Of a stretch of DNA of 64,000 nt, positions 50,760 to 59,735 are shown one piece after another. Position 1 is the first letter of the stretch. Each line of letters opens with the position of its first letter. The stretch is from Desulfobacter sp. (GTDB taxonomy: Bacteria; Desulfobacterota; Desulfobacteria; Desulfobacterales; Desulfobacteraceae). The position numbers were made by a program, and so were the translations under genes. The stretch covers positions 4,151,001 through 4,215,000 of the forward strand of contig CP054838.1 of NCBI GenBank assembly GCA_028768545.1, given 5' to 3'. The notes under the pieces are model-generated. The model was given only the letters and a program-made list of their open reading frames with translations, was not told the origin of the DNA and did not search any database.

Positions 50760-50835
50760 TGGAGCCGATACCCCGAATCGAACGGAGGACATTCTCATTA
50801 CAAGTGAGATGCTCTACCAACTGAGCTATATCGGC
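50760..50835 (-). tRNA. tRNA-Thr (anticodon TGT)
   Basis: Acceptor GCCGATA/TATCGGC with encoded CCA; anticodon loop CTTGTAA. First gene of the tRNA-tuf operon, whose order matches enterobacterial thrU-tyrU-glyT-thrT. Confidence 0.96.
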
Positions 50836-50878
50836 CCATCCTGACACAGCACTTTTGCTGCGTCAAAAAGACCGAGAG

Positions 50879-50907
50879 ATAATATCAGAGGCTTTTTAGT
50901 TTATCAA
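50879..50907 (-). promoter_or_regulatory. Promoter of the tRNA-tuf-secE operon
   Basis: Minus strand TTGATA (50902-50907), 17-base spacer, TATTAT (50879-50884), about 43 bases before the first tRNA. Near consensus with ideal spacing. The 50836-51285 region holds this and the divergent promoter at 51218-51246 and nothing else I can identify. Confidence 0.65.
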
Positions 50908-51217
50908 CCACATTCTGCAGTCAATAAACGCAAGCTCAGCAAAACAGGGGCTTTCTCACTATCAAAAAATCTATTTTGCTTTGATATACTCATTTTTAAA
51001 CCTTTTTAATCGATTTTTGATCCAAACGGTAAAATCCGTCCAATTCCCGGGGAGTCTTTGCACTCTACAACCTATTGTAACTATATCACTTCTTGATAAA
51101 ATACAAGTTAAATTCATTTTCTTCTTTTTTTTAACACAGCTCTTTTGTTATGGGACTGGCAACGGGCCTTGATATTGCCTTAACCCCTCAAAAAACAATG
51201 GTTTCACGTGTTTTTCA

Positions 51218-51246
51218 TTGACATTTTATTAATTTTCGAATATCTA
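51218..51246 (+). promoter_or_regulatory. Promoter of the lytic transglycosylase gene
   Basis: TTGACA (51218-51223), 17 bases, TATCTA (51241-51246), 40 bases before the ATG at 51286. Confidence 0.6.
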
Positions 51247-51285
51247 ATGCCAAAATGCAAACATAGCGTCCCCTTAAGGAGGAGA

Positions 51286-53091
51286 ATGAAAATCAGCAGA
51301 TTGGGCACACTCGTCTTCGTCATCCTGTTCACCACCGGTTGTCAGCAAACGCAAATGTCAGCCAGCAAACCCCTAACGGACAATTCAGCGCCCGCACTCT
51401 CCCATCAACTTAAAACGGCACAACCCAAAACAGATCTTGCCGGAATAGAGGCAGGGAACCAGAATTCAGCAAATCAAACAGCCCCTGCCTGCGAAACAGG
51501 CAATAATGATGTCGATACCCCGGCCAAAGATACAAAACAAAAACGGATTGACCAAGCCCTTGAGCTTTGCAATATGGCCCAGAATTACTGGGAGGAAGGC
51601 AACCTTGAAGAAGCCCTTTCCAGCCTGGACTCCGCTTATTTTTTGATCCTGGAAATCGACCACCATGCCCTGCCGGAACTCAGCCAGCAAAAAGAAGACA
51701 TCCGCTACCTGATATCCAAACGAATCCTGGAAATTTACGCCTCCCGCCAGATTGTTGTCACCGGTCGGCATGAAGCCATTCCCGTGACCATGAATCGTCA
51801 TGTACAAAACGAAATCAAACGCCTCACAGGTCCGGAACGCAAATTTTTAATCCAGTCCCTGGAGCGCTCTTCACTTTACAGGCCCTATATTGTTCAGGAA
51901 CTCAAAAAGGCAGGCCTTCCCGAAGAAATTTCCTGGCTTCCCCTTATTGAAAGCGGATTTAAAATCAGGGCGCTTTCTTCGGCGCGTGCCCTTGGGCTTT
52001 GGCAGTTCATCCCCTCAACCGGCCATAAGTTCGGTCTGAGCCGAAACTATTATATAGATGAACGCATGGATCCTGAAAAAGCCACCCAGGCCGCCATTGC
52101 CTACTTAAAAGAGCTGCACAATCTCTTTGGAGACTGGACCACAGCCCTGGCTGCATACAATTGCGGAGAATTCCGTGTCCTGAAAACCATCCGCCGCCAA
52201 AAAATAAATTATCTGGACAACTTTTGGGACCTTTACCAGAGCCTGCCCAGAGAGACCGCCAAGTACGTGCCAAGATTCCTTGCCACGGTCCACATTGTAA
52301 ACAACCTGGAAAAGTATAATATCACCATAAAATCTCCCCAGGTCCCAATTGCTTATAAAAAATTTGATATCAAAAAGCAGGTCCGGCTCAAAGACATTGC
52401 CAAAGAAATCCATGTGAGCACCAAGCAGCTTGTTGCCCTCAACCCGGAACTGAGACATGCGCTTCTGCCACCTGAAACCTATTCCATTAAAATCCCGGCG
52501 GAACAGGCAGATCTGTTTCTGGCACGGCTGGATAAAATCAAAACCACCTATACCCCTCCGCCCATGTATGTTTACCACAGGGTCAGACGGGGCGATACCC
52601 TTTCCGGTATAGCCAAAAAATACAGAACCTCTGTAAAAACCATTTCAAGATGCAACAAGATCTATAAAAACCACCGCATCATTGCCGGCAAGGTATTGAA
52701 AATACCGACCCGGAACTACCCCGGGGGCAGTTATTCTGCGGCCAGCTCATCCAAGACCCGTATTCCTGCGGGCCAATCTGTAAAATATAAGGTGAGACGG
52801 GGGGACAACCTGTGGCTCATTGCCAAAAAGTTTTCAACCACAACCAAACAGATCATGGTGCAAAACCAGCTGTCAGGCACCACCCTTCATATTGGCCAGA
52901 CCTTGACCATCTCTTCGGGGAAGGCCAAAATAAATTCCGGCAAAGGCGCTGGAACCTATCGGGTTAAATCAGGAGACAGTCCCTTTCTCATTGCAAAAAA
53001 GCACAAGATGACATTGAACAGACTCCTGGCCTTAAACCATCTGAACAAGAGAAGCAAAATTTACCCAGGACAAAAGCTCATTGTTGAATAG
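51286..53091 (+). CDS. mltD: Membrane-bound lytic murein transglycosylase D-like lipoprotein with three LysM repeats
   Basis: 601 aa from the ATG at 51286, chosen for AAGGAGGAG before it; an in-frame ATG at 51208 is rejected. The N-terminus MKISRLGTLVFVILFTTGC ends in a lipobox-like Cys. A linker and coiled region precede the SLT domain, with catalytic Glu in SWLPLIESGFK, then ALGLWQFIPSTG, the DER.DPEKATQAAIAYLK block and ALAAYNCGE. The last 150 residues hold three LysM peptidoglycan-binding repeats (YHRVRRGDTLSGIAKK; KYKVRRGDNLWLIAKK; TYRVKSGDSPFLIAKK). It cuts the glycan strand with 1,6-anhydro formation. Confidence 0.92.
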   Translation: MKISRLGTLVFVILFTTGCQQTQMSASKPLTDNSAPALSHQLKTAQPKTDLAGIEAGNQNSANQTAPACETGNNDVDTPAKDTKQKRIDQALELCNMAQNYWEEGNLEEALSSLDSAYFLILEIDHHALPELSQQKEDIRYLISKRILEIYASRQIVVTGRHEAIPVTMNRHVQNEIKRLTGPERKFLIQSLERSSLYRPYIVQELKKAGLPEEISWLPLIESGFKIRALSSARALGLWQFIPSTGHKFGLSRNYYIDERMDPEKATQAAIAYLKELHNLFGDWTTALAAYNCGEFRVLKTIRRQKINYLDNFWDLYQSLPRETAKYVPRFLATVHIVNNLEKYNITIKSPQVPIAYKKFDIKKQVRLKDIAKEIHVSTKQLVALNPELRHALLPPETYSIKIPAEQADLFLARLDKIKTTYTPPPMYVYHRVRRGDTLSGIAKKYRTSVKTISRCNKIYKNHRIIAGKVLKIPTRNYPGGSYSAASSSKTRIPAGQSVKYKVRRGDNLWLIAKKFSTTTKQIMVQNQLSGTTLHIGQTLTISSGKAKINSGKGAGTYRVKSGDSPFLIAKKHKMTLNRLLALNHLNKRSKIYPGQKLIVE

Positions 53092-53227
53092 TGACAGGAT
53101 CAGGTCTTGTTTGAAACCAGGCGTTTTTGACTTGCCTTATCAGACCCGGTCGTGTATAAAACATGGTCGTATTTGCTAAACCACAGTTAACAACTGCCTT
53201 GGTTCATGCAAATACCGACCCGGTTTC

Positions 53228-53302
53228 GCCCCCGTAGCTCAGTGGATAGAGCATTGGATTCCTAATCCATGTGCGCAAGTTCGATTCTTGCCGGGGGTAC
53301 CA
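53228..53302 (+). tRNA. tRNA-Arg (anticodon CCT)
   Basis: Acceptor GCCCCCG/CGGGGGT with encoded CCA; anticodon loop TTCCTAA. The mobile island of IS3, IS256 and ISL3 begins 77 bases after it, but no att repeat of the tRNA end was found. Confidence 0.95.
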
Positions 53303-53413
53303 TCTCAAAATCCTTATTCAAGGCATTCTTCAGCGTTTATTCTTGGTCACAGCAAGTCTCTCAAAACGATCATCGGAATGTGTCAATGACAATGAGACAC
53401 TTTATGCCTAAAA

Positions 53414-54421
53414 TTAGGCTCCAATCTTATCCTTCTCTTCCTGTTCCGGTTTGTTGATCCAGGCTGCTTCTGGTAAAGCTGGTGGCCGAGGGATTTTCCC
53501 CTTAAAGCGTATTGGGTTTTTAATAAACGCCTCTTTCAAAGTTCTACAGCAAGACCCATAAATCTCTTTAGCAATGCCATAATGAAACTGTTCCGGGGTT
53601 ACCAGGCCAATACCAGAATGGTAATACTCTTTATTGTAGTATCCAAAGAAATCCTGGCAGAAGGCTCTTGTATCCTCGATCGAACCAAAATGATTTGGAA
53701 ATTTTGGACAATATTTCAATGTTTTAAACTGAGCTTCAGAGTAAGGATTATCATTGCTGACGTGCGGTCTGCTGTGGGTTTTGGTTACCCCTAAATCGAC
53801 AAGAAGTTGGGCAACCCCTTTGGATTTCATACTGGCTCCCCGATCTGCATGAAGTCCAAGCTGACCGGGTAATATATTTTGGTTTTCACAGGACTTCTCA
53901 ATAAGCCTTTTGGCCAATGCTGTTTGTTCCCTATGGGCGACCATCCAGCCGACAACATACCTGCTGACAATATCCATGATTACATACAGATAGAAATAAG
54001 TCCATTTTGTGACACTTTTCAACTTGGTAATATCCCAGGACCAGACCTGATTCGGTCCGGTTGCCAGCAATTCAGGTTTTTTATATTTCGGGCGATTTAC
54101 CTGCCGTCTTCGTTCCGGCACAGAACCATGTTCTTTGTGAAGAAGCCGATACATCGTTCTGATGGAGCAATAGTATTTTCCTTTATCAAGAAGAGAGGCA
54201 TAAACCTGGTATGGGGCCTGGTCTCGATACGTGTCCGAGTGAAGAATATCCAAAACCGTTTGTTGTTCATCAGGATTCAAAGAAAGAGGAGAGCTGCCCC
54301 GCTTTGATTTCACCTGTTTTTTCGGAGAATAAAACCTATAAAAAGATGAGCGAGGGACACCGAAAGCCTCACATGAAGGCTTTTTCCCAAGATCGTGACT
54401 TAACGTTAGGGCGGCATTCAT
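53414..54421 (-). CDS. IS3-family transposase OrfB (integrase core)
   Basis: 335 aa. Retroviral-integrase-type DDE residues are D in WSWDITKL, D in LHADRGASM and E in NPYSEAQFKTLKYCP, and the SGIGLVTPEQFHYG tail is typical. The start overlaps the OrfA stop as TGATG, allowing coupled translation or frameshifting to an OrfAB fusion. Confidence 0.94.
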   Translation of the reverse strand: MNAALTLSHDLGKKPSCEAFGVPRSSFYRFYSPKKQVKSKRGSSPLSLNPDEQQTVLDILHSDTYRDQAPYQVYASLLDKGKYYCSIRTMYRLLHKEHGSVPERRRQVNRPKYKKPELLATGPNQVWSWDITKLKSVTKWTYFYLYVIMDIVSRYVVGWMVAHREQTALAKRLIEKSCENQNILPGQLGLHADRGASMKSKGVAQLLVDLGVTKTHSRPHVSNDNPYSEAQFKTLKYCPKFPNHFGSIEDTRAFCQDFFGYYNKEYYHSGIGLVTPEQFHYGIAKEIYGSCCRTLKEAFIKNPIRFKGKIPRPPALPEAAWINKPEQEEKDKIGA

Positions 54422-54930
54422 CAGTCGTCTCCTTTAAGGTCGTCCAGATTTTGTTGGATTCCCAGGATCTGAGAAATTTTTTTTTGGGCTTCAATGATGA
54501 GTTCCGCCTGTTTTAACTTATGCTCTAATTTAGATTTTTCTTTTTGAAGTCTGGCGACCTCTGTTGCCAATGGGTTCTTCTCTTTGGATTTCCTCCCTCG
54601 CTTTCGAGGTGCCATGGCGTTGAGAAGTCCTTTATTCCGGGCTTTGCGCCAATCGGCTAAATTTGAAGAATAGAGGCCCTCTCTTCGAAGTATCCTACCT
54701 ATTCCTCCGGATTCATTGCAGTTTTCAACCTCTTGGAGAATACGCAGTTTATAAGAAGCAGTGAAATTACGCCGGGGCTTTTTCTCAGGAACTTCAGGAT
54801 CAGGGATTGAATCCTGTCCCCCCAAGGAGGCACCAATTCCAGTCGCCCTATGGGCTCCTTCCATTGGTGCCTCCTTGGGGGCTGCCTGTTTTTCGGACTC
54901 TGGTAGTGGGTTCATTTTTATCGGTTTCAT
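54421..54930 (-). CDS. IS3-family OrfA, helix-turn-helix protein
   Basis: 169 aa. A low-complexity first third is followed by RNFTASYKLRILQEVENCNESGGIGRILRREGLYSSNLADWRK, an HTH of transposase-8 type, and a leucine-zipper-like coiled coil (ATEVARLQKEKSKLEHKLKQAELIIEAQKKI). The last codon overlaps OrfB. Confidence 0.9.
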   Translation of the reverse strand: MKPIKMNPLPESEKQAAPKEAPMEGAHRATGIGASLGGQDSIPDPEVPEKKPRRNFTASYKLRILQEVENCNESGGIGRILRREGLYSSNLADWRKARNKGLLNAMAPRKRGRKSKEKNPLATEVARLQKEKSKLEHKLKQAELIIEAQKKISQILGIQQNLDDLKGDD

Positions 54931-54997
54931 ATAAGTATTGCCTTACCCGCCCTACACTAATTTATCAAGGGGTAAGTGTCTCACTTATATTGTCACA

Positions 54998-55116
54998 GAG
55001 GGATTTTGGGGGTATTCCCTGGCCTGATGTGACACTTTTGTGACACCAGGTGACACCATTTACAGGGTGTTATAGCTCAAATACCATAACTTTATCCTAA
55101 ATTTATAATAAAGCCC
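54998..55116. other. Short non-coding remnant between IS3 and IS256 with three GTGACAC repeats
   Basis: No ORF or tRNA is visible. GTGACAC occurs three times (about 55029, 55040 and 55050) with 10-11 base spacing. The remainder is AT-rich. It probably represents a leftover of deleted host or element DNA. Confidence 0.5.
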
Positions 55117-56567
55117 GAGGGCGTTCAAAATTCTGTGTCAGTTGAATCAAAGCTGATATACTCAGCTAAATAAGGAGAACTGACATGACCGAAGACAACA
55201 CCGAATTTGATTTTCAAAAAGCTCTTAAAGGTATTCAGGAAGGTAAACCCTTCACAGGTAAGGGCGGCGTCCTTACATCATTAATCAAAAATCTTGCGGA
55301 AGCTGCTCTTGAAGGAGAGTTGGAGTCCCATCTCGGACAGGAAATTTCTGCCAACCGCCGTAATGGAAAAAGCAGAAAGACCATTAAGTCCCTGGATGGT
55401 AAATTTGAGCTAAAAACCCCGCGTGATCGGAACGGAACCTTCTCTCCACAGATCGTCAAAAAACATCAGACAACGCTCAGCGATGAAATTGAAAGAAAGA
55501 TAATAGCCCTTTACGGCCTGGGCATGAGTTATAATGATATGGCTTCCCATTTACAGGAAATCTATGGACTTGAGATTTCAAATGCCACTCTGAGCACCAT
55601 TACCGATAAAATCATCCATACCGTCAAAGAATGGCAGGCCAGGCCGTTGGAAAATGTGTACCCAATCATATGGCTTGATGCCATACATTATAAAGTACGA
55701 GAAAACGGAAAGGTCGCCAGCAAAGCCGTTTACACAATTCTTGGGGTGAATATCGAGGGCCGCAAAGAGGTTCTTGGGCTGTACATATCCGAGAATGAGG
55801 GTGCGAACTTCTGGCTGCAGGTGTTAACAGACCTTTCAAACCGAGGGGTAAAAGATATCCTGATTGCCTGTGTTGATGGTCTAAAAGGTTTTCCCGAGGC
55901 CATTGAGACCATATTCCCGGACACAGAAGTTCAACTCTGCGTAGTCCACCAGATCCGAAATTCATTGAAATACGTTGGTTCCAAAAATAAAAAGGAATTT
56001 ATGGCAGATCTAAAACGTGTTTATAAAGCGGTCAATAAGGATCTGGCCGAAGAAGAACTGGATATCTTGGAAAATAAATGGAATGACAAATACCCGATTG
56101 TGATAAAATCCTGGCGGAACAACTGGGAACGCCTCAGTCATTTCTTTAAATATCCAGAAGAGATTCGACGGATAATATACACCACAAATACCATTGAGGC
56201 TGTGCATCGACAGTTTCGAAAACTGACCAAAACAAAGGGATCATTCCCGAACCAGGACAGCCTGTTAAAGCTGCTTTACATGGGGATCCAGAACGCCAGT
56301 AAAAAATGGACAATGCCGATTCAAAATTGGTCACTGACAATTTCCCAGTTGGCAATTTTCTTTGAAGGCCGGCTGGATAAAGAGCTGGGAATTTGATAGG
56401 GATTTATTTACAGATGGAAAAGATGGTTCCAGGAACTCCACTCCAGCAAAAGTCAACTCCTCCGACGTGGCTGATTGAAGGCCCATTCTCGGACCTGACT
56501 TTTACTTCCGCTGGCGCTGAGGCAGATCCGGGAACCGAAACCGTGACACAGAATTCTGAACATTCCC
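55117..56567 (+). mobile_element. IS256-family element, copy 4, complete but without target duplication
   Basis: 1451 bp with the same terminal repeats as copies 2 and 3. Unlike those, the flanking octamers differ (TAAAGCCC left, GAATAACC right). An adjacent deletion or recombination with another copy after insertion is the simplest explanation. Confidence 0.93.
55185..56396 (+). CDS. IS256-family transposase (copy 4)
   Basis: 403 aa, complete, with D165, D231 and E338. It is the most divergent of the four copies at the N-terminal region (TEDNTEFDF, GQEISANRRNGKSRKT, RDRNGTF), suggesting an older or separate arrival. Confidence 0.95.
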   Translation: MTEDNTEFDFQKALKGIQEGKPFTGKGGVLTSLIKNLAEAALEGELESHLGQEISANRRNGKSRKTIKSLDGKFELKTPRDRNGTFSPQIVKKHQTTLSDEIERKIIALYGLGMSYNDMASHLQEIYGLEISNATLSTITDKIIHTVKEWQARPLENVYPIIWLDAIHYKVRENGKVASKAVYTILGVNIEGRKEVLGLYISENEGANFWLQVLTDLSNRGVKDILIACVDGLKGFPEAIETIFPDTEVQLCVVHQIRNSLKYVGSKNKKEFMADLKRVYKAVNKDLAEEELDILENKWNDKYPIVIKSWRNNWERLSHFFKYPEEIRRIIYTTNTIEAVHRQFRKLTKTKGSFPNQDSLLKLLYMGIQNASKKWTMPIQNWSLTISQLAIFFEGRLDKELGI

Positions 56568-56622
56568 GAATAACCAGGCAAAATGCCAATAATAATTTCT
56601 GCTTAATGGATCTGTTTTTCAT
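56568..56622 (-). pseudogene. 5' stub of a membrane sensor or chemoreceptor gene cut by IS256
   Basis: On the minus strand ATG at 56622, preceded by AGGAGC, opens MKNRSIKQKLLLAFCLVI before IS256 copy 4 takes over. A short basic N-terminus leading into a hydrophobic helix is typical of sensor kinases and methyl-accepting proteins, but 18 residues cannot identify the family. The rest of the gene is not on the other side of the IS. Confidence 0.6.
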
Positions 56623-56675
56623 GTTGTGCTCCTAATTTAAAAAAATGATACGCTATAAATTATACACTATAATAT

Positions 56676-58041
56676 GGTTCATCCGATTAATACGTACCTT
56701 TTATTGTGAAGGTCCAAAAGTTTCAACCTGAAAAACTCCGAATCCCTGTATCCATAAGCTTTCCGTTTCATGGTTTTTATCTTGTTATTTGTCCCTTCTA
56801 AAGGACCTGTAGATATCCTGTAATCATAGTATGAAAGGATTCTTTGCCTGTGCACAGCCAAGGTCTTGGCAAATTTCATCAACATTGGAATTTTGGAAAT
56901 ATTGGCCAGATTGATCCAATTGCTGACTATCTTTTCAGCTGTTTCTTTTTTCTTTTGATTCCATATTTGCCTGAGTTCCTCTTTCATGTAGTAGACTACC
57001 AATAGCGGCTGATTTATTTTCAATGCTTCTTCTAACCGTTGGGCCTCCTTCTTGTCATCACTGAGGTTTTCGGGATTTTTTAACAAAAGCCACCGGACTC
57101 CCTTCAGAAGTTTTTGTTGCCCGGTATTGGCAAGAAGGTTGTAGAGCTTTCGCCTGAAATCCGACAGTTTCTCATTGAACAATTTAACAACATGAAATCT
57201 GTCAAAGACAATTGCTGAACCAGAAAGATTTTCAATAACAGCACTCAAGTATGCCGGGGACATATCGATGCTGACGGCTTTGATTTTTGCTTTCGATATT
57301 TTCACTTTTGTCCAAAAAGATTTCAAAGCTTCACCACCTTTTCCTTCTCCCACGTGCAGAATTCTACCGGATTCCAGATCCATCACGATGGTCAAGTATT
57401 TATGCCCTTTCCCTATGGAAATTTCATCTATGGCAATCTGCCGGACTTTCTCAAGGGGGATATTTCGATAACGCCTCAGCAGGTCTTCTTTCTGGATCTG
57501 CTTTATCGTATCCCAGCTGATCCTTAAATGGATGGCAATATCTTTGATTGTCATGAACTGAGACAACTCCAAGACATACCGTTCAAAAGCCCGGGTATAG
57601 CTTTTCCCCTCCTGGGCAAAGGATAGTTTGATTTGCCGGACAAATTGACAGAACGAACACCAAATTCTCTGGATAGCCGTCCTGAGAATCACGGGTTTTG
57701 AACCTACCGGTATTGTTCTGAGATCTCTTGTCACAATCCCTTTCCTGGTGACGGACCTGGAATTACATTCCGGGCATTTTACCGCCTCCGGTTTTGGTAT
57801 GAGTTCAAAAGTGATTATTCCACCGATGAAACGCGTTGTTTTATAAAAGTAGTCACGAAGGCCAAAGGCATGGTATATGAAGCTTGTGGACATTAATTCA
57901 TTCTCCGATTTTGTGCGAATAACACAAAAAAATTAGAACATGATCATGTTCACACCATCATTTCAAGCATAAAAATCCTTACTGTGTTATTGCCTTCCCA
58001 GTGATGTTTCTCAGTCCAGGTACGCGATTTTCTGATGAACC
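56676..58041 (-). mobile_element. ISL3-family insertion sequence
   Basis: 1366 bp. Terminal inverted repeats begin GGTTCATCCGATTAATACG (left) and GGTTCATCAGAAAATCGCG (right, inverted), matching at 17 of 23. A perfect 8-bp direct repeat TATAATAT flanks it (56668-56675 and 58042-58049), as expected for ISL3. Confidence 0.92.
56679..57893 (-). CDS. ISL3-family transposase
   Basis: 404 aa. N-terminal zinc finger (CPECNSRS ... WCSFC), HTH (FMTIKDIAIHLRISWDTIKQIQ), then the DDE core with D in IAIDEISIGKGHKYLT, D in AVSIDMSPAY with FDRFHVVKLFN, and E in GPLEGTNNKIKTMKRKAYGYRD. Complete, in a complete element, so possibly active. Confidence 0.95.
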   Translation of the reverse strand: MSTSFIYHAFGLRDYFYKTTRFIGGIITFELIPKPEAVKCPECNSRSVTRKGIVTRDLRTIPVGSKPVILRTAIQRIWCSFCQFVRQIKLSFAQEGKSYTRAFERYVLELSQFMTIKDIAIHLRISWDTIKQIQKEDLLRRYRNIPLEKVRQIAIDEISIGKGHKYLTIVMDLESGRILHVGEGKGGEALKSFWTKVKISKAKIKAVSIDMSPAYLSAVIENLSGSAIVFDRFHVVKLFNEKLSDFRRKLYNLLANTGQQKLLKGVRWLLLKNPENLSDDKKEAQRLEEALKINQPLLVVYYMKEELRQIWNQKKKETAEKIVSNWINLANISKIPMLMKFAKTLAVHRQRILSYYDYRISTGPLEGTNNKIKTMKRKAYGYRDSEFFRLKLLDLHNKRYVLIG

Positions 58042-58128
58042 TATAATATTTAGGGAGGGGTGACTTATCCGCTGAACAGCAGAACGCCTTCCAGAGATGG
58101 TTGAATTAGAAAATTTAACCTATAAAAT

Positions 58129-58334
58129 TAAGGGGACGTTCAGCAGCCGGGACCCAAGTCAATTCCCGGCAAGAATTGTACAGACATCGTAATCTTTTTT
58201 TCAAGGCGAATATCAATCCTGGGCCATTTGGCCATTGAGTATTGTAAAAATACAAAAGACGCCCGTGCCAGGGGCAGACAGGCAAAAAATATTCCCCAGT
58301 AGATTTGGCCATGCTGACGTTGCATTCATTTTTT
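58129..58334 (+). ncRNA. Candidate structured RNA of about 200 nt before the U32 gene
   Basis: The 316 bases between ISL3 and the U32 gene have no convincing ORF. TATAAA (58121-58126) could be a -10 box. After it come hairpins GCCGGGA/TCCCGGC, a long AATATCAAT ... ATTGAGTATT arm capped by GGCCA/TGGCC, and a distal GACGTTCAGC/GCTGACGT closing helix with one bulge, followed by CATTTTTTC. A closed rod of this size recalls 6S RNA, but the family is not proven. Confidence 0.3.
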
Positions 58335-58348
58335 CTTTGGTATATATA
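58320..58348 (+). promoter_or_regulatory. Possible promoter of the U32 gene
   Basis: TTGCAT (58320-58325), 17 bases, TATATA (58343-58348). It overlaps the T-rich end of the candidate RNA. If used, the leader would be very short before the ATG at 58366, or about 30 bases before the alternative GTG at 58387. Confidence 0.4.
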
Positions 58349-58365
58349 AGCCCCGAACCTAACCA

Positions 58366-59619
58366 ATGGAAGGATATCTGCCCAGAGTGAATTTTAAAAA
58401 CCTCAAAAGACCGGAACTGCTTGCGCCTGCGGGCAACTTTGAAAAACTGGAAATTGCTGTCCACTATGGTGCAGATGCCGTTTACCTGGCCGGCAAAGAG
58501 TTCAGCCTTAGAAATTTTTCAGGTAATTTCACAGACCAGGAACTGATGGATAGTGTATCCTTTGCCAGAAGCCGCAAGGTCAAAGTCTATCTGGCCTGCA
58601 ATATATATTCCCGGAACCATGAACAGGAAAAGATCAAGGATTACCTTAAAAAAATCAGCCGGGTAGATCCAGATGCCATTATCATTTCAGATCCCGGAAT
58701 TGTGATGCTGGCAAAAAAAATTATCCCCCACATTGATATTCACCTGAGCACCCAGGCCAATACCACCAATTACAACACCGCCCTGTTCTGGCAGGACTTA
58801 GGTGTCAAGCGGGTCAACCTGGCCCGGGAACTTTCCCTGGAAGAAATCAAGCAAGTGGTTGACCGCTGTGAAATTGAAACTGAAACCTTTATCCACGGAG
58901 CCATGTGTGTATCTTACTCGGGCAGATGTCTTTTAAGTACGATTTTAAGCAAACGGGACAGCAATCGGGGACTTTGCAGCCATCCTTGCCGGTGGAAATA
59001 CTCTGTTGTCGAAGAAAAAAGGCCCAATGATTTTCACCCCTTGATGGAGGATGAGAGAGGGTCTTATATTTTCAACTCCAAGGATATGTGCATGATTGAT
59101 CATATCCCGGAACTTGTGGCGTCCAAGATCACCTCCCTTAAAATAGAGGGCCGGATGAAGGGAATCAACTACCTGGGATCGGTTGTAAAAACATATCGCA
59201 ATGCCATTGACGCATATCTCGCAGACCCGGAAAATTATCAGGTCCTGCCCGAGTGGCGATCCTCGCTATATCAGGTATACCACCGGGAGTATTGCACGGG
59301 CTTTTACTTTTCCCACCCGGATGATTCCGGCACAATAGATATGAACAGGAACAATGTCCACCAGGGAAAAATTCACAGTTTTATCGGAAAAATTCTTAAA
59401 TGTTATGACAACAATCAATACCTGGTTGAAATCAGGAACAAACTCAGTGCCGACGATCTGGTCGAAGTCCTCAGTCCCCAAGGCAGGGCACAGAAATTAA
59501 AGCTAATATCTCTCGCAGATCATAATCATGAACCCATTGAAATCGCCCAGCCAAACACCCGGGCAATTTTAAAAATAAATCAGACGAGTCAAATCAACGA
59601 TATTATACGTAAAATATAG
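58366..59619 (+). CDS. Peptidase U32 family protein, TrhP/YegQ-like
   Basis: 417 aa. It begins near RPELLAPAGNFEKLEIAVHYGADAVYLAG and has the family signature ETFIHGAMCVSYSGRCLLSTILSKRDSNRGLCSHPCRW with its four cysteines. Characterised relatives (TrhP) take part in 5-hydroxyuridine formation at tRNA position 34; others are collagenase-like proteases. The ATG at 58366 has no clear ribosome site; a GTG at 58387 with GGAAGGA upstream gives a start closer to the family norm. Apparently single-gene, before the che operon. Confidence 0.88.
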   Translation: MEGYLPRVNFKNLKRPELLAPAGNFEKLEIAVHYGADAVYLAGKEFSLRNFSGNFTDQELMDSVSFARSRKVKVYLACNIYSRNHEQEKIKDYLKKISRVDPDAIIISDPGIVMLAKKIIPHIDIHLSTQANTTNYNTALFWQDLGVKRVNLARELSLEEIKQVVDRCEIETETFIHGAMCVSYSGRCLLSTILSKRDSNRGLCSHPCRWKYSVVEEKRPNDFHPLMEDERGSYIFNSKDMCMIDHIPELVASKITSLKIEGRMKGINYLGSVVKTYRNAIDAYLADPENYQVLPEWRSSLYQVYHREYCTGFYFSHPDDSGTIDMNRNNVHQGKIHSFIGKILKCYDNNQYLVEIRNKLSADDLVEVLSPQGRAQKLKLISLADHNHEPIEIAQPNTRAILKINQTSQINDIIRKI

Positions 59620-59735
59620 GTGGGGACTGTTTTTTACCCCTATCTTTAGTTTGACTTTCTATATTCTTTTCTGTAAATAATTTCATTATCGGTATAGTTT
59701 TATCATCTCTTAGACAACCTTTCAGGAGAGTTAAT

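Larger units (their letters stand above)
53379..54997 (-). mobile_element. IS3-family insertion sequence
   Basis: 1619 bp between inverted repeats TGTGTCAATGACAATGAGAC (left) and TGTGACAATATAAGTGAGAC (right, inverted); 19 of 24 outer bases match, and ends are TG...CA as in IS3. It carries orfA and orfB. I see no 3-5 base direct repeat at the two edges (GGAA versus GAGG), so the flanks may have been rearranged. Confidence 0.88.

Noticed and set aside
53228..58049. Integrative element inserted at tRNA-Arg
   Set aside because: No integrase gene and no duplicate of the tRNA 3' end were found; the island is made of separate insertion sequences.
58115..58366. Minus-strand ORF of 83 codons before the U32 gene
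   Set aside because: No ribosome site, atypical composition, and it overlaps the candidate RNA and the U32 promoter region.
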